A stretch of 64,000 nucleotides of DNA from Warburgia ugandensis (lineage: Eukaryota; Streptophyta; Magnoliopsida; Canellales; Canellaceae): positions 48,687,136-48,751,135 of the forward strand of contig CP141136.1 of assembly GCA_035236585.1 (NCBI GenBank). The letters run 5' to 3'. Positions 56,529 to 64,000 of the stretch are shown here, one piece after another; positions within the stretch are counted from its first letter, which is position 1; each line of letters begins with the position of its first letter. The position numbers were made by a program, and so were the translations under genes. A model generated the notes under the pieces. It saw nothing but the letters and a program-made list of their open reading frames with translations. It had not been told where the DNA came from and made no database searches.

Positions 56529-58450
56529 TGCGTCTTAAATATTACTGCAAGTGTGCAGCTCTATTGGAGTTTAGATTTAGCAAATACAAATCGATCCCAC
56601 GAGGAATCGAATGGTTTGTGTGTTAAGTGGGCCTTTCCTTAAACTACTTAACCTAGCCAAAGAGAGTGGTTTTTAACCTAAACTAAGAATTAAAGTAGCA
56701 TGGAAACATTTAAAACATGAAATATAAAAGTTAACAAATCAAGATAGAAACTTTCCTACAACACTTTTCTAAAGTTAAACTTCCTAATAACAAAATTTAG
56801 AAACTTCCTAACTAATAAAAAACTGGATAATGCAAACGAAATGTATGAAATTATGCAAATTAAGTAAGAAAATACAAGATGTAGTGGAAATTAAATGCTA
56901 AAATCAAGAAAATAAGATGCACGCTATACTAAGGAAACATACATCATTGGATTGAAAATATTACAACTTATTGTGCCTTATACATTACAAATCCAAATTG
57001 AAACTTACACAATAAGGTTGCGCACCATTCAAGATGCAAAATAAGATATTAAACTTCATTCTTAAACAATCCCACATTCACCAATTATCATGCGCATGAA
57101 TATAAAAGAGAATAAAAAAAACAATATAGTGAAAGAAATGAAAATGAAGGCAATGGAAGAGCAAGGAATTTAAGGCAAAAGGCAAGCAATGGATCTTGAT
57201 CTAAAAACCACTTTCTCTTGGTTTTCACTACAAGAGAAGTATAGCACTTACATTCAAAGATGTAATCTTTAAACAATAACCAAACAAGTAGGAAAATCAA
57301 GGTGCAAAGTGGGGAGAATAATGCTTAAACCTAAGAATTAAAACAACAAGGAATCAAAGGCCATAAAATAAGGAATAAAAACAAGGAACTAACCTTAACT
57401 TCAAAGAGAATTCAAGCATGAAATGAAGATCATAATCCCAAGAGAGGTCGCATGGAATGCGAGAGGGAGATGGCAGGCTCCAAGGATGATTGCATTGAAG
57501 GAGTTGGAGAGGGAGAAGAGATGAGATGAGAAGGAGGGAGATGCCCCCTATTATGTTCAAAAATCGTGGAAGCCCTCACGGGGGCCATTTATAGTGTTTT
57601 AAACTCATTATAAGGTGACCTATGGGAAAAAGAATGGTGGGATGAGGTTGGAAAATGAATGGATGGGTAGGATGAGGTGTGGTGGTTGTTTAGGGTAATC
57701 ATAAGGAGGGAACATGGTGGGAATAGAGGTGGGAGATGTTTCCATTTTTCTCCCATGCATGGAGAATCCTGTGGAAGAAATGATGTTGTAGGTAGGATGG
57801 GAGGGAAAAGAGGGGGACAATTAATGATGGAAAGAGTGAAAATAGTGATCCACAATTCTTCCTTTAATTATGGCACTCCATGAGCATGACTTGTTTTACT
57901 TTTGCATTGGATTCTCCTTAAATCATGGCTTTCCATAAAGCTTGGCTCTAATGGCTTGATGGCTTGCTTTGAGGGCTCAATTAGCATGGCTTGATGGGTC
58001 ACCACTTTGGCTTTGATGGCTTGGCTAGGCTTCATGGGTCACTTAGCTTATCACCTTTCTTCATAGCTTACATGGCTTGAGTGGATCCCACACAAAGGTG
58101 GAGGACATTGCATGGCTTGTACATGGGCCCACTTTAGCCACCTATGACTTCCCCAATTATATATGTTGCTTAATTTGATCTTGATTTTACTTTGGATTGA
58201 TGATATTTAAGCTTTGACTCGATCTTTTGATCTTGATTTTCATTTTTCATCTTGATCAATCTTGGCCATTGGATCATCATCTCGACTCCTACAAAAGATA
58301 GAAAAACTAATTAAATCCAAAAATATGATTATTCATATACTTTCCTTGTATTAGCTTCTGAACCTGCAAATTATAAAATATTTGGTATATTAGGTCAGAA
58401 ATGCATGTATTATGATTTTCAGCTAAAACACTAATTTAATGCTATAAGTG
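56529..58450 (-). repeat. Athila-3 5' LTR
   Basis: About 1.92 kb, partner of 24,371-26,301 (for example TAAAGTAGCATGGAAACATT near 56,692 versus 24,535). Its outer end at about 58,450 meets Athila-X LTR wording (GTCATCATTCCTACTTAAAT), which is the continuation of the sequence left of 24,371. Confidence 0.85.
57585..57596 (-). promoter_or_regulatory. Probable TATA box of Athila-3 5' LTR
   Basis: CACTATAAATGG on the minus strand at the place equivalent to 25,431-25,442. Slightly weaker than the partner's CCTATAAATAGC. Confidence 0.45.
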
Positions 58451-58580
58451 GGGCCACTTTCAAAATTAATGTCATCATTCCTACTTAAATTTCCTTCTCC
58501 TAACCTTCCTCATTCAATACCCTAATCCTGGGGCCACTTTCCTCATGTTTTCACCCCTTCCTAAGTTAAGAAACCACTCA

Positions 58581-58590
58581 TCTATATATA
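58581..58590 (+). promoter_or_regulatory. Probable TATA box, Athila-X LTR
   Basis: TCTATATATA followed by GCCCA; conserved with 22,534-22,544. Confidence 0.45.
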
Positions 58591-59457
58591 GCCCAATGTT
58601 CCATACGAATTTTCTACGTAGAGGTGGGTAACATACCTTGAACTCAAGCTTTCCTTTGGCGCTATTTTCTGCTGGACTTTGGGATTTCTTCGATACTTTT
58701 GTTCCTTTGCATTGATAGTTATTTTCTAAGTTATTTTCTCTCCAATTCTAGTTAGTAGTTTACATGCTTTGCTTTAGTTTTCATTGCTTTAATTTCCATT
58801 GTTTTGCTTTCTAGTTTTGTACCTTCCTTTCCCTCTAGGTTATCCTTTCTTCTTTACCTCAATTCCACTTGAGTTCTTAGCTATTCTCTTAAGATTTAAG
58901 TTAACTTATGTCTGGTACTGACAACTAAGAGAAGAGCTAGCTTAAATCGTTGATTTCCCCACTTGAATTCTATGTTTTTTGCCCTCTTTTTTCCTTAGTC
59001 TTAGGTACTTTTTCCTTAAATAGTTCACCAACTTAGCTTTTTTTTCTCTCTTTAATTCCTTTCTTTGTTTTTTTATCATATCATCATACTTTAGTTTGTG
59101 AGCTTTATATTGCACTTTGTCGTAGTTTAGATTATGTTTTATGCTTAGGAATTTGATGTAATTTCCAACTTTTGAACATGTATTATGTGTTGGATTTTTG
59201 TTGTAATTTGGATATGGTTCAATAAATTTTTGGGTTATTTCTTTGCATAAAAGTTATGATTTCAATCTAATGTTAGATTTGTTGGATGTTCTTAAGGAGT
59301 TGAAATCTGGAAATTTTCTCCCTTTAACTTTGTGCTATGTTTCCAGCCATCAAAACCACTTATTTGTTTGAATCGTTAGGAACAAATTTAGCCTTTTATG
59401 ATGTTTATTAGATCCATTAATTATTTTGCATGATAGTTCACTTTAAAATTATCAATT

Positions 59458-61008
59458 CTGGTCACTTTTGCACCTTAGAACCATACGTACAATCCATGGA
59501 TCACATGAATGGTACTAGATCACTTTCCTTTTCCTTTTTTTTACTTAGTTTAGTTGCTTAAGTTAGTTTGAGAAGAAGTCAATTCATTATTCTCATCTTA
59601 TTTTAGGTTTAAAAATTTTCCCTTTTGATTTTTTGAAAGTTCTATCTTGAGGAAGTTTTAAGATTTAAAAAGTGTTAAAATTTAGAAAGTCTCTTTAATT
59701 GCAATTTCCATTCACATGCATGTCTCTAATTTCTTGCTAAAGTTAGTTGAATCTCATTGTTTAACCACTTTTGATTTTTTTTTTTTGTTAGAAATTTTCC
59801 TAAATTGGTTTTATAAAGGTTTAGTGTTTGAAATTTTCTAATTCTATTTTAGGTAAGTATTAATTTATGAAAGTGTCATTTTTAGTAGTTTCCCTTAATT
59901 TAAGTTTCTTAATTGGATTCATGCTAATTTAGGATTAGTTTCCTTTAGTTTCTTACATGTTAGTTAGGTTAGTTTCTAATTTTATTGTTTACTATTAGTT
60001 TTAGTAAGTTTCTTTTAAGTTTATTTTCTAATTCCATGCATACTTTTATTTTATGTTGTTTGATTTCCTGGTTTAATCACAAATCTTCTTCTTTGGTTGA
60101 AGTTAATCAATTAGAGTAAAATCCAATCCATTGCAAATATGTGAGATTCCTCATGGGATTGACCTCGCTTGCTTGAAAATACTACTTTGACTCGTGCACT
60201 TGTGAGTGATTTTAATGCCACACCAATTATTATGTTCACCAATTAGGTTGTATGTTAGTTTGCATTTAGTTAGTTAGATCTGGTCACTTTTGGACCCATG
60301 AACCATGTACAAAATCCATGATTCATGCGAATGGAACTAGGTCACTTTCCTCTTTGATTTGTAGGTAGTTTAATTGCTTAAACTTTCTTCAATAGCTTCA
60401 TTATTTGCATTTTAGTTTAGGTTTAAAAATTTTCCTTTTTGATATTTGGAAAGGTCAACTTTTTGGAAGTTTTAGGATTTAGAAAGGTCTTTAATTGTTG
60501 TTTTCTTTTACATGCATGTTTTTAATTTCTTATTAAAATTAATTAGATCCCATTGGTTACTTGCTTTTATATGATACTTTAGTGTTAGAAATTTTTTAAT
60601 TTAGTTTTAAGAAGTTCCTAATTCTAGTTTAGGAAAGTGTTAATTTAGGAAAGTTTCCTTTTTAGTAGTTTCCTTAAGGTTAATTGCCTAATTTGATTCA
60701 TTTTAATTCAGCATTAGTTTCCTTTAGTTGCTTGCTTGTTAGTTTAGTTAGTTTTCATTTTAATTGCCTAGACTTTTTTTTTGGTAAGTTTTTTTTTAAA
60801 TTCTAGTTTCTAATTCCATTCGTGCTTCCTTCTCAGTTTGTTTTAATTTCCTAGTTTAATCACAATTCTTTTTCCCTAGATGAAGTTAATTGATATAAAT
60901 ATAGTCTAATCCATTGCAAATCTGTGAGTTCCCTCCTGTGATTGACCTTGCTTGCATGAAAATACTAAAATTAATTCATGCCCTTGGGAGTAATTTAGAG
61001 CTACACCA
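59458..61008 (+). repeat. Tandem duplication at the 3' end of the Athila-X LTR
   Basis: Two units of about 750 bases, offset about 800. Both carry a terminus-like ending (CACACCA at 60,225; CTACACCA at 61,008) but only the second is followed by a primer-binding site. Units look about 75-80% alike by eye. Confidence 0.7.
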
Positions 61009-61014
61009 AGTTTT

Positions 61015-61035
61015 TGGCACAATTGTTGGGGAATC
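61015..61035 (+). promoter_or_regulatory. Athila-X primer-binding site (tRNA-Asp type)
   Basis: TGGCACAATTGTTGGGGAAT on the plus strand, seven bases after the LTR end; compare TGGCGCCGTTGCCGGGGA. It fixes the orientation of Athila-X as plus. Confidence 0.75.
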
Positions 61036-62360
61036 ACAACAAATTTGTGGTTGGATCTTTATTAAATTGTTTATCTTCTGCTATATTTGTAGGTTTCATT
61101 AGATTAGGGTTTTTTCATCTTAATTGCATATCTAACCAATTCCTCAAAAATTGACCCATATTTCTTTGTTTTGTGCAAGGAGAGTTGGACAAAGGAGCAG
61201 TGGTGATCCTATGGCCCAAAGGTTCATCAAATTTGATTGCCTTCTTAGATTAAGATTTTTCATTTTCAGTGAACTTGAAGTGAGGCCACATTGTAAGTTG
61301 CAATTTCTTTATTTCAACTTTAAATGGGTTGTATTAAAATAGGGAAGGTGGTGGTGTGGAGGCCTAAACTTGATCTTCATTAGAAATCCCATTATAAGTA
61401 TCCCTCACTTGGATTTACTTTTCTAGGTAGGTTGCATTAGGTTGGTAGAATAATTCATATAGTTTAAGGTTGTTCATCTTATTTTTTGTATCTTTAGTTA
61501 GGGTTGTTGCATTAGCTTGAACCTATCTAACGCTTGGTTAGATACCATATATGTTGTATTAGTTTGCTTTCTTGTTTTTGCATTGCATGTTTATTTCTTT
61601 ATGGTAGATGGAACATAATGATAATAAGGGCTGGATTTCACCACCACATCCTTGGCCCACGTAGTAAATCAATTCAATTCCTTGTATGCTTGTGATCCCA
61701 CTCATTAATCTTAATTTAAAATCAAATAGCAAGAGACTTAGGGTCTTGAGCTCATAGAACACTTCTTGAAAGAGGCAATCTATTGTCACTTCAAAAATTC
61801 TTAAACTTTGTGGTTGGAATGGATATCCAAAATCCAAGTGATTTTTTGAATCCTTTTGTTCAGGTCTAAATGCCTCCTTCCAGTAGAATTGTACTAACTA
61901 CCTTGGGTAGGACCTAATTAGTAAGCAATAGGCAAGTTTGGATTAAAGGAGCTGTCTAATTTTGGTTAAAAGCTAAAACTTCATATATTAACAAAGATCA
62001 ACAAGACATTAGCATATAGAGTTAGGAATCATTAAGATTTAGGCTGCAATTGGCTAGGTGTTTACTTTAGTGCAAGCAAGGATGTGAATCTCAAAACACT
62101 CAGTTAGTAGCATTAGACCCTAAAATTAAACATACCCATAGTCAAGGGCTAAGAAATTAGATTCTTGACCCCTTGGTAGACTTATCAGATCTTAGGGTTC
62201 ATCTCACCACTGCAATTCCTCTTCATTGTGACAATTAGAGCACTGTTTAGATTGCTACCAACCCTGTTTTTAATGAGCTAACCAAACATATAAAAATGGG
62301 CTACCACTTCACTCATGAGAAGTGCTAAGAGAAAATGACTACCCACACTTTCGTCTTATT
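61036..62360 (+). other. Athila-X 5' leader
   Basis: Aligns, in reverse orientation, with the leaders of Athila-1, -2 and -3: AAGTGAGGCCACATTGTAAG near 61,278 and CTTGATCTTCATTAGAAATC near 61,369 match the reverse complement of 10,160-10,270; the GTCTAAATGCCTCCTTCCAG run near 61,863 matches 9,650-9,680. No coding seen. Confidence 0.6.
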
Positions 62361-63840
62361 TGTAACACCCATAATTTTTTATAATGAAATTAAATAAATA
62401 TTGAAATTGAGAATTTCAATGAAAATCAGGCTGAAATATTAGGGTTATAAAATATGCACTTCTCATAGAAGTGAAATCAAGGTATGAGAGATGTATAATT
62501 GAAAACATATGCGACGAACGCTTCAAAATGACTGTAAGCACGACAATTTCTGAATACGGATGAAAAATCTGTATTTTTCTTCATTTTAATGAATGAAAGG
62601 GCAAAATGATAATTTCACAAATAACCAAGACCTGAGACATCCAAATCAGGAATGTACTTAGAAATACGAATCCAACGCCACTAAGTATGCTCAATTCTGA
62701 GCCCGAGAGAATAAAATGGATTTTTCTCCATAAAAAGGCAATTTAGTCTTTTCACACACATGTGGGGCCCACATGGGGCCCAAAAAGGACCCACAAAGGG
62801 ATCCAACGTCTAGAAAACATGCAATCATTAGTCAAACCACTACCACCTGCTAGTGGAGAAGGAGGTGGTAGTGGGAATCTAATATACATTAAATAATAAA
62901 AAGGAGAAAACATAATTATTGCATGTTATTATGAAAACCACTCAAAACCCCTATAAATAGACCTCAGAAAAATTCTCAAAAATCTTCATAAAATCATTCA
63001 TGAGGTCCCCTAGTATGCAGCAAAATTTCAAATCCAAAAACCTCCCCAAACTCTCCCAACTTCTCCTTCTTTCTCTCCCTCTCTCTTAAGCCTGTGGGGC
63101 ATGTCCACAGATGCACCAGGCTCTCCAGACTCTGTGGAGACGTCGGGCACATTCAAGGGCGCGTCGTCCCCGATTGAACTGGGTTTCCACCCAAGAAACC
63201 CTATTTCAATTAGCCATCGTTTCCTACCCGTTGAAACCAAATCTTTACCATTGGATATGTTCGGACAAGGCCTATATACAAAATACCTTTAGTTATAAGA
63301 TGATCCATTTCATGGATCTCTAAAAAAGTTAAGACAAAAGTGAAAACGGTACTGGGTACCGTCTCCAACAGGTTTTTCCTTGTATTCCCGAAAATCTAAC
63401 CGGTGATTGGTGATCTTTCACCGTTGAAAATATTCAGGACTGTGGGATCTTCAAAAACGCCATGGTCTCTCTCATTTTCCAGTAACGAACACCAAGGATC
63501 AAGCTCTGTATATTTTTTCGGAAAGCTAGGGTTTTCTCCGACGGGTTCTTTTTTTCTTTCTCCCGTGATCTCCTCCTCCCCAGACCGGTACAGGTAGGTG
63601 CACCACTCCTTCTACTTTCAATTCTGGTAGGCTAGCATGGTTTTCTGGCCATGACGGGATCTCCCCAGCCGTAGATCTATCGGAGACGATGGATCCCACT
63701 TGGGTGGTGGAGATCTCATCACAGACAGCTCAGATGAATCTTCTGAGCCTTTGGATGACTTCCTGGGGACCAAAAACCCCAGGACATGAAATCTGGGCAT
63801 TTGATGTTAACAGACGGAGGAGATCCAGCCACGGAGGAAA
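62361..63840 (+). mobile_element. LTR-Y3, left part
   Basis: Starts TGTAACACCCATAATT and follows Y2 41,111-42,600: GTGGGGCCCACATGGGGCCC near 62,761, GTGGAGAAGGAGGTGGTAGT near 62,852, CTATAAATAG at 62,951 and CAGGTAGGTG near 63,591. The start lies in the Athila-X leader. Only the first 1.5 kb of the family is seen. Short open frames (for example 63,028-63,324) are not supported as genes. Confidence 0.7.
62951..62960 (+). promoter_or_regulatory. Probable TATA box of LTR-Y3
   Basis: CTATAAATAG, identical to Y2. Confidence 0.55.
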
Positions 63841-63844
63841 TCCT

Positions 63845-64000
63845 TCTTGGATGAAAAGTTATTGCATATTTCCCAGTTGCTTTGGTATGGTGATATTATT
63901 AATTATCTTGTGAAAGGACAAATGCCTAATCATTGGACCAAACAAGATAAAAGGAGATTTTTTATTATTAAAGTTAAATATTTCACTTGGGACAACCCAT
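63845..64000 (+). pseudogene. Athila pol fragment (RNase H-integrase linker), plus strand
   Basis: The plus strand contains GQMPNHWTKQDKRRFF followed by the equivalent of VKYFTWDNP, the well-kept linker between RNase H and integrase in Athila pol (compare 39,280-39,430 on the minus strand). It has the orientation of Athila-X and may be part of it. It runs out of the window. Confidence 0.65.

Larger units (their letters stand above)
24371..58450 (-). mobile_element. Athila-3: Athila element with both LTRs and three insertions
   Basis: Minus-strand Athila fossil spanning 34 kb because of later insertions. LTR pair: 24,371-26,301 (3') and 56,529-58,450 (5'), starting TGTGTCTTAAATATT and TGCGTCTTAAATATT. 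Internal parts from right to left are the primer-binding site (56,499-56,517), leader, gag (about 50,960-52,860), protease, RT, RNase H, integrase (to about 38,190) and 3' region (37,755-38,190 and 26,302-27,685). Y1, Y2 and Z2 split it, each with its own target duplication, and the element wording continues across each junction. It is the most complete Athila copy here but is broken with many breaks. LTRs look about 85-88% identical by eye. I could not identify a target duplication for the element itself. Confidence 0.85.
58451..61008 (+). repeat. Athila-X 5' LTR, right part
   Basis: Continues the LTR interrupted by Athila-3: 58,460-59,400 matches 22,420-23,400 of the first unit. It ends with ACACCA at 61,008, next to the primer-binding site. 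The last 1.5 kb is a tandem duplication: 59,458-60,225 and 60,280-61,008 share CTGGTCACTTTT, ATGAATGGTACTAGATCACT-type wording, AATCCATTGCAAAT and the final CACACCA/CTACACCA. Confidence 0.7.
21320..62360 (+). mobile_element. Athila-X: plus-strand Athila element, LTR split by Athila-3
   Basis: Plus-strand fossil. Its 5' LTR wording runs from about 21,320 to 24,370, is interrupted by Athila-3 (24,371-58,450) and continues from 58,451 to 61,008. A primer-binding site (61,015-61,035) and a leader (to about 62,360) follow, where LTR-Y3 is inserted. A plus-strand Athila pol fragment at 63,845-64,000 may belong to it. The LTR contains two internal duplications (see 21,320-24,370 and 59,458-61,008). 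The left boundary is placed by similarity to the LTR ends of Athila-1 and Athila-3 and is uncertain by tens of bases. No target duplication can be tested because the far end is outside. Broken. Confidence 0.65.

Noticed and set aside
1-64000. CRISPR arrays, bacterial operons, rRNA genes
   Set aside because: None seen. The direct repeats here are LTRs and microsatellites, and the sequence is plant nuclear in character.

Overview
The window looks like intergenic heterochromatin of a flowering plant. It is AT-rich, I see no host protein gene, tRNA or rRNA gene on either strand, and almost all of it can be assigned to old LTR retrotransposons nested in one another. The gag, protease, RT, RNase H and integrase remnants have the wording of the plant-specific Ty3/gypsy lineage Athila, and the primer-binding sites resemble the complement of tRNA-Asp, as expected for that lineage. 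The species cannot be fixed from the sequence. Every element here is a fossil with many breaks.

Layout. (1) 1-358 is the end of an LTR that runs in from the left. (2) 359-18188 is Athila-1 (minus strand; its left end is outside). It is split by Athila-2 (2929-12988), which has two 2.4-kb LTRs and a CTTGT-type target duplication. (3) 18189-21009 is an old LTR-like repeat and 21010-21319 is unassigned. (4) 21320-62360 is Athila-X (plus strand): its long, internally duplicated 5' LTR is split by Athila-3, and its primer-binding site and leader follow at 61015-62360. (5) 24371-58450 is Athila-3 (minus strand), with an LTR pair at 24371-26301 and 56529-58450. Three further insertions lie inside it: LTR-Y1 (27686-37749), LTR-Y2 (41111-50361) and solo LTR-Z2 (52871-55513). 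Y1 itself holds Z1 (28382-30934) and Z3 (34173-36779). Y2 holds a composite miniature-LTR (TRIM-like) insertion B (44908-49231), which in turn holds Z4 (44962-47651). (6) 62361 to about 63840 is LTR-Y3, and 63845-64000 is a plus-strand Athila pol fragment running out of the window.

The nesting is backed by five-base target duplications read directly: TGAGT (Y1), GGAGC (Y2), CCTTG (Z3), CATAC (Z4) and AATAG (B) are perfect; CTTGT/CCTGT (Athila-2), TGCTG/TTCTG (Z2) and CATCC/GATCC (Z1) differ at one base. This gives a relative order: Athila-X, then Athila-3, then Y1 and Y2, then B and the Z copies, with Z4 after B. LTR pairs of Athila-2 and Athila-3 look about 85-90% identical by eye, which means old insertions, probably several million years.

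The least explained parts are family Y (about 4.9 kb once its insertions are set aside, TG...CA-type ends, target duplications, no recognisable coding), the composite insertion B, and hairpins conserved near the 3' ends of Y and Z, one of which carries a compensatory base-pair change in a related repeat.
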